Of a stretch of 64,000 nt of DNA, positions 44,498 through 56,302 are shown piece after piece. A program made the translations under genes and the position numbers. Under the pieces are notes generated by a model, which was not told the origin of the DNA, ran no database searches, and saw nothing but the letters and a program-made list of their open reading frames with translations. Origin of the DNA: Deinococcus detaillensis (GTDB lineage Bacteria > Deinococcota > Deinococci > Deinococcales > Deinococcaceae); NCBI RefSeq assembly GCF_007280555.1, contig NZ_VKDB01000016.1, positions 1 to 64,000 on the forward strand. Reading direction: 5' to 3'. Position 1 is the stretch's first letter. Each line of letters begins with the position of its first letter.

Positions 44498-44529
44498 GCG
44501 CACTGAGCAGCGCTGCGTCCCTGCAAGGC

Positions 44530-44558
44530 TTGTATTTTGCCCGCGCCTCCGCTAAAGT
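44530..44558 (+). promoter_or_regulatory. promoter of the tRNA-Met gene
   Basis: TTGTAT (44530-44535), a 17-base spacer and TAAAGT (44553-44558) lie 29 bases before the tRNA, giving a short 5' leader. Confidence 0.7.
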
Positions 44559-44587
44559 CTTGAAGCCTGCTGCGTGCGGGTGAGTAA

Positions 44588-44664
<77 letters not shown>

Positions 44665-44672
44665 AGACCAGG

Positions 44673-44699
44673 AACCCTGTCTGAGACGGGGTTTTTTTT
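44673..44699 (+). terminator. terminator after tRNA-Met
   Basis: AACCCTGTC / GACGGGGTT stem (one G-U pair) with a TGA loop, followed by a run of eight T. Confidence 0.9.
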
Positions 44700-44837
44700 G
44701 TATCTCGCGAAAAATTGTACTCGGTACAGCCAACTGTGATCGTTCGCTCTCCAGACCCATCTGAAGCCGCCTGTCAAAGCGGCGTTCATGGTAGATAACC
44801 AAGCGCCTTGTCTCAAAGAGGCAGTAAACTGAGCGGC

Positions 44838-46814
<1,977 letters not shown>

Positions 46815-46826
46815 ATTCAGCCGCCC

Positions 46827-46868
46827 CAACAAAAAAGCCGCCCCACATTGGAGGCGGCTTTTTTGTTG
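46827..46868. terminator. bidirectional terminator between tkt and ilvA
   Basis: A perfect 16-bp inverted repeat CAACAAAAAAGCCGCC with its complement, loop of 10 bases; A/T runs on both sides serve both strands. Confidence 0.95.
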
Positions 46869-46872
46869 AGTT

Positions 46873-48420
<1,548 letters not shown>

Positions 48421-48447
48421 AGAAGCTCCTTTGGAAGTTGGACAGAC

Positions 48448-48476
48448 AAAAAAAGCCCCCAACACGAAGTTAGGGG
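48448..48476 (-). terminator. intrinsic terminator in the ilvA leader (attenuator)
   Basis: On the minus strand CCCCTAAC and GTTGGGGG form an eight-pair stem (one G-U) with a TTCGT loop, followed by seven T (48448-48454). It ends 27 bases before ilvA and after the leader peptide, so it can abort transcription before ilvA. Confidence 0.85.
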
Positions 48477-48484
48477 TCACGGTA

Positions 48485-48533
48485 GGCGCGAACAAGCCGC
48501 CCGGTTTACCCGGTGGTGAGAATAATTCGCGCC
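48485..48533 (-). promoter_or_regulatory. ilvA leader hairpin across the leader peptide
   Basis: A perfect 8-bp inverted repeat (48485-48492 and 48526-48533, GGCGCGAA/TTCGCGCC) spans the regulatory codons. A ribosome on the Ile and Leu codons would open it. An alternative antiterminator pairing was not worked out. Confidence 0.55.
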
Positions 48534-48538
48534 TGCAT
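48506..48538 (-). CDS. ilvA leader peptide MQARIILTTG
   Basis: The 10-codon frame from ATG 48538 encodes two Ile, one Leu and two Thr in a row (ATT ATT CTC ACC ACC) before TAA. A TAGACT -10 box (minus strand, 48546-48551) ends seven bases before the ATG, so even this peptide seems leaderless. Composition (Ile/Leu/Thr) fits the product and substrate of IlvA. Function as an attenuation sensor is an inference from arrangement. Confidence 0.7.
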   Translation of the reverse strand: MQARIILTTG

Positions 48539-48579
48539 GTTGAACAGTCTACGCTTTAAGCGCAAATGGGGGGAAGGGG

Positions 48580-49053
48580 TTAGGGCTTGGCAATAACCTT
48601 GATATTGATAGAACCTGTACCACCCGGCCCACTGGAACCCACTCGGCGGATACCGAAAATTGAGCCAACAAGATTGGGGGCTGACAGCGTGGCGTCCGCG
48701 TCTACACTCACTGAAATTCGGGCGATTGACCCGGTGAACGTCTGTGCGCTGCGTCTGACCGTGACCCGGCCAGCATCCAGATAAGCCAGCAGATTTGGGT
48801 CTTTCTTGGCGGTAGCTTCGGTTTGTTTAGAGAAGAGTTCCAAGATCGCCGAGTCAGGTACGCCGTTCTTTGTGAGAGGAATTTCTATCTGTGTTGTTGA
48901 GCCGCGTGCCAAAGTTACTTCCACGTAAGCGGCGTAAGGCTGATCCGGCCCATTGTCCACAAACGGGCAAATCCCCGAGTCCCGGCAATTGTTACAGCTC
49001 GTCAGCAGCGTGGGCGTGAGCAAAAGCGCCGCCACCAGAAGCAAAGATTTCAT
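48580..49053 (-). CDS. hypothetical lipoprotein
   Basis: The 157-residue protein has a lipoprotein signal with a lipobox ending TLLTSC (then NNCRDSGICPF, giving further Cys residues). The remainder looks beta-rich with many Ser/Thr. ATG at 49053 is chosen because the signal begins there; a TACACT box is eight bases upstream. Composition is slightly less GC-rich than the neighbours. Function unknown. Confidence 0.7.
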   Translation of the reverse strand: MKSLLLVAALLLTPTLLTSCNNCRDSGICPFVDNGPDQPYAAYVEVTLARGSTTQIEIPLTKNGVPDSAILELFSKQTEATAKKDPNLLAYLDAGRVTVRRSAQTFTGSIARISVSVDADATLSAPNLVGSIFGIRRVGSSGPGGTGSINIKVIAKP

Positions 49054-49131
49054 AGGCCGTAAGTGTAACACATACTTTCACGAGGTATGAGGCAGCATTT
49101 TATTCAGAGTTGCAGAGTATCGTCAGACAGC

Positions 49132-49638
49132 TTATCTCCACGGAGCCGTAATCTCCGGCCCGATCTCGATAACTGGCGCAAATCCAGTACGGCTGACATA
49201 GGTGCCGACGTAGGTTTGATCGGGTTTGGGGGCGGAGATGTGGATGGAAACGGATAAGACCGTATCTTCTGTATCGTTGACAGGACGCATATTCCTGATA
49301 CTTTCGCCAACAACATTGCCATTTTTAACGCATTGCAATGTAATTTTTGGTGAAAATATTTTCTGGCTTGTATGGGAAGGATATCCCCTCAAAGCGTAAC
49401 CATTCGTGTAGCCCGAGCCGCTAATGTTGGCGGGACTGAAGTCACCTGAAATAGACGGACTTTCGCCTGAATCAACTTTCAAACGGAGTAATGGGCAAGT
49501 GTCCGTGACATCCAATTGAGGGTTAAAGATTGCTGTGGCACCTGCATTCAAAAAAGGCTCCTGATTGCACCCAGAAAGTAGATTTGCCGCTACAACGAAT
49601 CCAGATAAAAGGAGCGATCTCTGCAAAGGGTTGGTCAT
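49132..49638 (-). CDS. hypothetical lipoprotein
   Basis: A 168-residue protein with a lipoprotein signal (LLLSGFVVAANLLSGC) and a mature part without known domain, including CPLLRLKVDSGESP and NGYALRGYPS. GAGG precedes the ATG. It lies just upstream of the other small lipoprotein on the same strand and is also lower in GC, so the two may be a lineage-specific pair. Confidence 0.65.
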   Translation of the reverse strand: MTNPLQRSLLLSGFVVAANLLSGCNQEPFLNAGATAIFNPQLDVTDTCPLLRLKVDSGESPSISGDFSPANISGSGYTNGYALRGYPSHTSQKIFSPKITLQCVKNGNVVGESIRNMRPVNDTEDTVLSVSIHISAPKPDQTYVGTYVSRTGFAPVIEIGPEITAPWR

Positions 49639-49679
49639 ACGCCTCAAATCTTAACACATATTTTTCCAATGTATACGTC

Positions 49680-50561
49680 TTAGCTTAACTTGGCTCCCCA
49701 CCCGCTTACCGCTCTCAATCTCAGCACATTCAGCGTTCCGTCATCTGCGAACATAGGCAGCACATCGCTCAGCGCCAGCACTTGCCGGGGCGAGTCCCAG
49801 CACTGCGAGGGCTTGTGCAGGGCGAAGCCGCCGCCGAGACTGAGCGCCGCGTGCTGCACCAAGCCGTCCTCGCTGCGCCACACCAGTACACTTCCGGGAG
49901 TGTCGAGTGGGCCTCCTACAACAGTATTGGCCGATAGCCAGGCTTCAAACGGTTCGCGCTGCATCCACTCGCGCTCAGCATTCAGAACGCCCGCCGCCGC
50001 CATCACGGTGCCGAAGCAATTCGGGCCGCTCCCCGCCGCGAAGGTTCCGGCCAACTCGCGGGCGCGGGGGAGAATCGGGGACACCTCCGCCCAGAGAGTT
50101 TCCGGTACTTCACCGCGTTGACACGGCAAACGATCCCGCGACAGCAGGCGCTCAAGAATCTGGCGCTCGCGGCCCACCAGAAGAGAAGGCCACCAGACGA
50201 AGCGCTCACCACCTGCCTGAGACTCGGTGTCCAGGACATCGCGCCACGCTTCTACCCACTCCACTGCTCCGCGCCGATGCCTGATTTGAGCTTCCAGCAA
50301 GCCAGCCCGAGCCGTTGGTGGCAGAGCTGAAAATGCCCGCTCGTCCAACAAAACGGCTCCCGGCACTGCCACCTTCCAAAGCTGAAATGTGTCGCGCAGT
50401 TCGGGCGAAAACTCAAGTTCGCTGGGACCCGTCAGCCCGAAGGCCCGTGCTTCTTCGTCGGTCAGAAAAAACGGCTGCACCTGGGGAGCCAGCCAGCTTG
50501 ACCAACGGCTGAGCAAAGCAGGGCCAACCGGGATATTGAGGATGTGGTCAGGAAGTTGCAT
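49680..50561 (-). CDS. hypothetical protein, NlpC/P60-like inference
   Basis: A 293-residue protein without signal peptide. Its second half has GPNCFGTVMAAAGV and later VQHAALSLGGGFALHKPSQCWD, a Cys then His arrangement that could form a papain-like NlpC/P60 catalytic pair; this is weak. The ATG abuts the stop of the upstream nucleotidyltransferase gene, so the two are probably coupled. Function not recognised. Confidence 0.6.
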   Translation of the reverse strand: MQLPDHILNIPVGPALLSRWSSWLAPQVQPFFLTDEEARAFGLTGPSELEFSPELRDTFQLWKVAVPGAVLLDERAFSALPPTARAGLLEAQIRHRRGAVEWVEAWRDVLDTESQAGGERFVWWPSLLVGRERQILERLLSRDRLPCQRGEVPETLWAEVSPILPRARELAGTFAAGSGPNCFGTVMAAAGVLNAEREWMQREPFEAWLSANTVVGGPLDTPGSVLVWRSEDGLVQHAALSLGGGFALHKPSQCWDSPRQVLALSDVLPMFADDGTLNVLRLRAVSGWGAKLS

Positions 50562-51239
50562 TTACTCGCCCCACCCGGCCTGGAGCTTCGTCCAGTCCTG
50601 CGGCGTGTCCACGTCGCGCAGAGCTTCTCGCGGCAAGTCCACCCACACCGCTTCCTGCCCGTACTCCGCAATCAAATGTTTGGGGCCGTGATCGCCCGTC
50701 TGGGTAAAGCCGCCGAACAAATCGGCCCTGAACAGATGCGGCGGGGCGCGAACACCGCCAGTTTCCATTTGATACGGGCCAAACCGGGCCAGCACCAGTG
50801 GCGCACCGCTCGCCACAAACGCTTCCAGCACGGCGCGGTGATGCTCAGCCGTCACGAACGGCATGTCGGCCAGCGCGAAGTGAGCCGCCGCCACGCCCGC
50901 AGGCAACGCCGCCAGCCCCGCCCGGAAGCTCTCCGATAAGCCGAGTTCGGGATGGGAACATTCGGCCAAGGTCAGCGGCAAACCGGCGAGGGCGGCCCGG
51001 ACTTGTTGCCCCAGTTCGCCCGGCGGAGTCACGACCACCACGCCCGTGAATCCAGCCTCCAGTACGGCGCGGGCGGCTCTGCGCACCAAGGCTTCACCCT
51101 CCAAAATCAGCAGTTGTTTGGGCTGCCCCAAGCGGCGACTCTGACCCGCTGCCAAGACGACGGCCCACACTTCTGGCCACACCTCCGGCACTGTGATGGT
51201 GGTTGGCACTGCGGTGGTGGTTGGTGCAGTGGCGGTCAT
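50562..51239 (-). CDS. MocA/MobA-like nucleotidyltransferase
   Basis: The 225-residue protein has the NTP-transferase motif VVLAAGQSRRLGQPKQLL at about residue 25, and ALADMPFVTAEHHRAV with the conserved DMP. This is the group that makes molybdopterin cytosine or guanine dinucleotide for Mo hydroxylases. A MoxR ATPase of CoxD type lies divergently upstream, which fits Mo-hydroxylase maturation. An upstream six-codon ORF overlaps its ATG. Confidence 0.85.
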   Translation of the reverse strand: MTATAPTTTAVPTTITVPEVWPEVWAVVLAAGQSRRLGQPKQLLILEGEALVRRAARAVLEAGFTGVVVVTPPGELGQQVRAALAGLPLTLAECSHPELGLSESFRAGLAALPAGVAAAHFALADMPFVTAEHHRAVLEAFVASGAPLVLARFGPYQMETGGVRAPPHLFRADLFGGFTQTGDHGPKHLIAEYGQEAVWVDLPREALRDVDTPQDWTKLQAGWGE

Positions 51240-51256
51240 TGGCACACGCTCAACAT
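51236..51256 (-). other. six-codon ORF overlapping the MocA-like gene start
   Basis: ATG 51256 encodes MLSVCQ and its TGA overlaps the ATG of the next gene (ATGA). A TAGACT box ends seven bases before it. This looks like a leaderless mini-ORF that delivers ribosomes to the real start. Confidence 0.4.
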
Positions 51257-51302
51257 GCCGAACAGTCTAAAGCGGCCCGCGCCTGCTAGCCTAAGCTTAT
51301 TC

Positions 51303-52214
51303 ATGTCTGCACCCAATCTCAGCGCACCTGATCCCAGCGCATCCAGCCTTGGCGCGGCCCTGATCGCCACTGGTTATTTGCCTTCACCAGCTCTCGGCAC
51401 GGCGCTGCGCCTCGTGACCTTGCTGGGCAAGCCGCTGCTGCTCGAAGGCCCCGCCGGAGTGGGTAAGACGCAGGCCGCCAAAGCGCTCGCGGAGGCGCTG
51501 GGCACCCGGCTGATTCGGCTGCAATGCTATGAGGGCCTAGACGCGCAGTCCGCCCTCTACGAATGGAATTATCCGCGCCAGTTGCTTCATTTGCGCCTCT
51601 TGGAAGGTCAGCACGCCTTAGAAACGAACCCAGAAGCTGAGCAGGATTTGTACCGCCCAGAGTTTTTGCTGCGCCGCCCACTTTTGGAGGCCATCACCCA
51701 AGACGCCCCGCCCGTCTTACTGATTGACGAGGTGGACCGCGCCGACGAAGCTTTCGAGGCTTTTTTGCTCGAACTGCTGGCCGAGTGGCAAATCAGCATT
51801 CCCGAACTCGGCACCATCAGCGCCACGCACCGCCCCCACGTCATTTTGACCAGCAACCGCGAGCGCGACCTGAGTGACGCCCTGCGCCGCCGCTGCCTGT
51901 ACTTGTGGGTGGATTACCCCACGCCGGAAGCAGAACTGGCCATCGTGCGTGCCCGCTTGCCTGATGTGGAAGCCAGCCTCGCCCAGCAAGTCGTGAACGC
52001 GGCGGCGTACTTGCGGGCCCTGCCGCTGAGTAAAACCCCCGGCATTGCCGAAACGCTGGACTGGGTGGAAGCGCTGGTGGCGCTGCACAGGGACGCGCTG
52101 ACCCCCGACACCGTGGAGGAAACGCTGGGCTGCGTGATCAAGCTGCGCGAAGATCAAGCGGTGGTGCGCCAGAAATTACAGGGCTTGATGACGGCGGCCC
52201 TGCAACAACTTTGA
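51303..52214 (+). CDS. MoxR-family AAA ATPase, CoxD-like
   Basis: The 303-residue ATPase has Walker A LEGPAGVGKTQAAKAL, then the CoxD-like segment CYEGLDAQSALYEWNYPRQLLHLRL, Walker B LLIDEVDRADEAFEAFLLELL and sensor SNRERDLSDALRRRCLYLW. CoxD proteins chaperone metal insertion in molybdenum hydroxylases together with a VWA protein, which is not encoded next to it here. A TAAGCT box is five bases before the ATG. Divergent from the MocA-like gene. Confidence 0.85.
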   Translation: MSAPNLSAPDPSASSLGAALIATGYLPSPALGTALRLVTLLGKPLLLEGPAGVGKTQAAKALAEALGTRLIRLQCYEGLDAQSALYEWNYPRQLLHLRLLEGQHALETNPEAEQDLYRPEFLLRRPLLEAITQDAPPVLLIDEVDRADEAFEAFLLELLAEWQISIPELGTISATHRPHVILTSNRERDLSDALRRRCLYLWVDYPTPEAELAIVRARLPDVEASLAQQVVNAAAYLRALPLSKTPGIAETLDWVEALVALHRDALTPDTVEETLGCVIKLREDQAVVRQKLQGLMTAALQQL

Positions 52215-52260
52215 ATGGGCATCAACTCTGAGCGGGCATCAGCCAGTCTAATTTTTACCC

Positions 52261-53436
<1,176 letters not shown>

Positions 53437-53537
53437 TAAGCGCTAGCCTGTCACGCGCGGATGAGATGAGCGGGTGAGCGAGCGGCCGAGCCTACCGGCG
53501 GCGCGGCCAGCCAGCCACAATTCTCAGCCAGCAGGGC

Positions 53538-54605
53538 TCAGGGCTGCGCCGACTTTGAACCCGCCAAACCCTCACTCAGCCGCTCGATGAGGCGCGACTG
53601 GTGCGCCCGTGAAGCCCGCAGCAAAGCGTTTTTGACCGCAACCGCGTCGGCGCTGCCGTGACCGATGTAGCTCAGGCCGCGCACGCCAAGCAAGATACTC
53701 GCGCCGTAGGTGCTGGGATTCATCCTTTCGCTGATGGCCCGCAGGCCGTCGCGCACCAACAAGCCGCCCAGCTTGGCACGCGGGCTGGAGGTCAGCGCGT
53801 CTTTGACCCAGCCGAGGAGCACCCGCGCTTCACCTTCGGCCAGCTTTAGCACGATGTTGCCGGTAAAGCCGTCGGTCAGCACGATATCGGTGGTGCCTTT
53901 GAAAATGTCGCTGCCCTCGATGTTGCCGTAAAAGTTAATGCCGGCTTGCTGCCGCAGCAGGGCGTGGGCTTCCAAAGTCATGGCGCTGCCTTTGTGGGCT
54001 TCCTCGCCAATGCTGAGCAGGCCCACCGTGGGGTTTTCGCGCTCCTCGATGACCCGCAAATACAAGCTAGCGAGCTGCGCCCACTGCGCCAGATAGCTGG
54101 CTTTCACGTCGGCGTTGGCTCCGGCGTCGAGCAGCGCCACCGGCCCGGTGCGGGCGGGAATGTAGGTCAGGATAGCGGGGCGGTCTATGCCGGGCAAGCG
54201 GCCTAAGATCAACAGTGAGGCGGCCATCGTCGCGCCGCTGTGACCCATGCTGACCAGCGCCGCCGCCTGACCCGCCTTGACCAGGTGGGCCGCCACGTTG
54301 ATGCTAGCTTCTTTGCGCCCGCGCACGTCGCTGGCGTGCTCATCCATTCCGATCACGTCCGGCGCGTCGACCACCGTCAGCGGCAGCGCCGAAATGCCGG
54401 AATGTTTGCTGAGTTCGGCGTGCAGCTTGACCTGATCGCCCACCAGCGTGACCCGCACGCCCGCTTTGGCGGCCATCACCGCGCCTTCCACGTTCGGCAC
54501 CGCGCCGTGATCGCCGCCGACAGCGTCTAGGGCAATCGGTAAGGTGGCAATGGGTAAACTTGCAGCGGCGTCGGGTGCTGCGTTGGTTTCAGACTCAGCC
54601 GTCAT
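53538..54605 (-). CDS. plsX: phosphate acyltransferase PlsX
   Basis: The 355-residue enzyme makes acyl-phosphate from acyl-ACP in the first step of phosphatidic acid synthesis. It has IALDAVGGDHGAVPNVEGAV, MDEHASDVRGRKEASI, VSMGHSGATMAASLLILGRLPGI and IEGSDIFKGTTDIVLTDGFTGNIVLK. The start overlaps the NYN gene by 11 bases. No other fatty-acid genes are nearby. Confidence 0.96.
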   Translation of the reverse strand: MTAESETNAAPDAAASLPIATLPIALDAVGGDHGAVPNVEGAVMAAKAGVRVTLVGDQVKLHAELSKHSGISALPLTVVDAPDVIGMDEHASDVRGRKEASINVAAHLVKAGQAAALVSMGHSGATMAASLLILGRLPGIDRPAILTYIPARTGPVALLDAGANADVKASYLAQWAQLASLYLRVIEERENPTVGLLSIGEEAHKGSAMTLEAHALLRQQAGINFYGNIEGSDIFKGTTDIVLTDGFTGNIVLKLAEGEARVLLGWVKDALTSSPRAKLGGLLVRDGLRAISERMNPSTYGASILLGVRGLSYIGHGSADAVAVKNALLRASRAHQSRLIERLSEGLAGSKSAQP

Positions 54606-55215
54606 CTTCTGAATCCAGAGCGCTGCTCACGTAAAAGGGGCGCGGCTCGAAGCGGCCTTCGCTGCGGTTGCCCGTCCCACCCTCGCTGGGGAGGCGGTAG
54701 CCGGGACGCTCCACCGAGGCGCGGATGTCTTTGAGATCCACGTATTCGTCGGCGGCGTTGCGCAGCTCGTAACTGGTCATCTCGGGAATCGAGGCCACCA
54801 CCACCCGCTTGCCGCGCAGCCGCAGCGCTTCGACGGGCCGCTCGAAATCGCCGTCGCCGGTCAGCAGAACGGCGGTATCATAGAGGCCAGCGGTGGTCAG
54901 CAAATCGGTGACGATCTCGATGTCGAGGTTGGCGCGGCGGTGGGTGTCGCCGTGTTCGTCGGTATTTTCGCGCAGAGTGCGGGTTCTCACGGTGTAGCCC
55001 ATATAGGTCAGGGCGTCGATGAAGCGCTTTTGCTTGTCATCGACCGGCGTGGGAACGGCAGTGTAATAAAAAGCGTTGTAGAGCCGTCCCATGCTGGCAA
55101 AGTGCTCCAAAATCTTGCGGTGATCAAAGTTCCAGCCCAGCCGTTTGGCCGCCGCGTAAACATTTGCTCCATCAATAAAAAGTCCAATCCGCTCTAAATA
55201 CTGTGGTTGTTCCAT
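54595..55215 (-). CDS. NYN domain protein (LabA/DUF88-type putative RNase)
   Basis: The 206-residue protein begins IGLFIDGANVYAAAKRLG and has NLDIEIVTDLL, TAVLLTGDGDFERPVEALRLRGKRVVVAS: acidic residues arranged as in NYN/PIN-like nucleases. The ATG at 55215 has GGAGG four bases before it. The gene overlaps plsX by 11 bases, so both are expressed together. RNA cleavage is inferred from the fold. Confidence 0.85.
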   Translation of the reverse strand: MEQPQYLERIGLFIDGANVYAAAKRLGWNFDHRKILEHFASMGRLYNAFYYTAVPTPVDDKQKRFIDALTYMGYTVRTRTLRENTDEHGDTHRRANLDIEIVTDLLTTAGLYDTAVLLTGDGDFERPVEALRLRGKRVVVASIPEMTSYELRNAADEYVDLKDIRASVERPGYRLPSEGGTGNRSEGRFEPRPFYVSSALDSEDDG

Positions 55216-55426
55216 CTGTCCTCCGGGCGCGGCCAAATCGGGGAAGCGCCCATCTATGTGGTGCTGAAGTGGTGTTCAAAGGGTCAATGAGAGTTGAGTA
55301 TGCCCGCAGTCACGCATCGGCAGTTGCCGCCCGCCAAAACAGTGGCCTTTGGCGGCTGGCTTTAAGATACCGGCTGCCCGCCCCGAAATGTCAATTCAGG
55401 TTCCCCTGAACAAGGTGTCGCTGAAC

Positions 55427-55789
55427 TCACTTTAAGTTTGAATGCACCGGCAACTGTGGCCGCTGTCCCTCCTGTTGCAGCGCCGCCCACACGTCCTGAT
55501 TGAGTTTGAGTAGATCAACGCCGCCGTATTCGGCTGGCAAGGCCTGGAGATATTTCTGGGCTTTGTCGAAGTTGCGGTGGGTGAGACTGCCGTACGCCCA
55601 GCGCCTGTGCAGCGCGGCGGCCAGCAAAATCAGGGCCTGCAAGAACGCCCGCTCCTCACCGGCAGCAATCAGCCAGCGGCCTTCCCACGCTTCGTGGGCT
55701 TCCCACCACAGGCCCGCATTAAACAGCCGCGCTCCCTCATTCCACTCCTGACTGCTCTGGGCCGACCACATGTCCTCAGTGTGGCGCAT
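55427..55789 (-). CDS. DUF309 protein
   Basis: A 120-residue all-helical protein with GARLFNAGLWWEAHEAWEGRW and the helical repeat AALHRRWAYGSLTHRNFDKAQKYL, the DUF309 pattern. An alternative ATG at 55774 has GAGGAC just before it. Function unknown; divergent from thioredoxin. Confidence 0.8.
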   Translation of the reverse strand: MRHTEDMWSAQSSQEWNEGARLFNAGLWWEAHEAWEGRWLIAAGEERAFLQALILLAAALHRRWAYGSLTHRNFDKAQKYLQALPAEYGGVDLLKLNQDVWAALQQEGQRPQLPVHSNLK

Positions 55790-55864
55790 CCCTGCCGCGC
55801 CGCCCCCACACCCTCCCCAAAACTAAAGGCCGCCTGAAGGTGTTCACGCCATAATGCCAACTTG

Positions 55865-55876
55865 TCACACATGTGA
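55865..55876. promoter_or_regulatory. palindrome in the thioredoxin promoter region
   Basis: TCACACATGTGA, arms TCACA and TGTGA around a two-base centre. It lies 18 bases before the TAAACT box of trxA, about where a -35 hexamer would be. It could be an operator, but no known regulator site matches. Confidence 0.3.
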
Positions 55877-55905
55877 TTACAGGTTAGGCAGCGTAAACTG
55901 TGGAC

Positions 55906-56238
55906 ATGAAACCCGTAGAACTGAGCGACAGCAATTTTAAGAGCGAAATCGAAAGTGGCCTGACGTTGGTGGACTTTTGGGCCCCCTGGTGCGGCCCTTG
56001 CCGGATGGTCGCCCCCGTCATGGAAGAGATCGCCGGGCAGTACAGCGGCAAAGTCAAAGTCGGCAAGCTCAACGTGGACGACAACCAGCAAACCGCCATG
56101 CAGTTTAAGGTGATGAGTATCCCCACCGTGATGTTGTTCAAGGATGGTCAATTAATAGAAACCGCTGTGGGCGCACAACCCAAGCGGGCATTTGAACAGT
56201 TGATCAACAAGCACGTCGAGAACGCCGTCAGCAACTGA
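55906..56238 (+). CDS. trxA: thioredoxin
   Basis: The 110-residue protein has DFWAPWCGPCRMVAP with the redox pair C29 and C32, the cis-Pro in MSIPTVMLFKDG and the usual length for TrxA. A TAAACT box (55894-55899) ends six bases before the ATG at 55906, so the leaderless start is preferred over the GTG at 55900. A terminator follows. Confidence 0.96.
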   Translation: MKPVELSDSNFKSEIESGLTLVDFWAPWCGPCRMVAPVMEEIAGQYSGKVKVGKLNVDDNQQTAMQFKVMSIPTVMLFKDGQLIETAVGAQPKRAFEQLINKHVENAVSN

Positions 56239-56259
56239 GTTTTAGGCGTGACCGCCAAG

Positions 56260-56285
56260 CCGCTTCTGTTGTGGGAGCGGTTTTT
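56260..56285 (+). terminator. terminator after trxA
   Basis: CCGCTTC / GGAGCGG stem (one G-U pair), seven-base loop, then TTTTT. Confidence 0.8.
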
Positions 56286-56302
56286 GATTTGGCCACAGGA
56301 TT

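Noticed and set aside
48421..48540. T-box riboswitch before ilvA
   Set aside because: No T-box sequence or specifier-stem layout; the coding leader peptide explains the region better.
55865..55876. CRP-type operator TGTGA-N6-TCACA
   Set aside because: The half-sites are in the opposite order (TCACA then TGTGA) with only two bases between.
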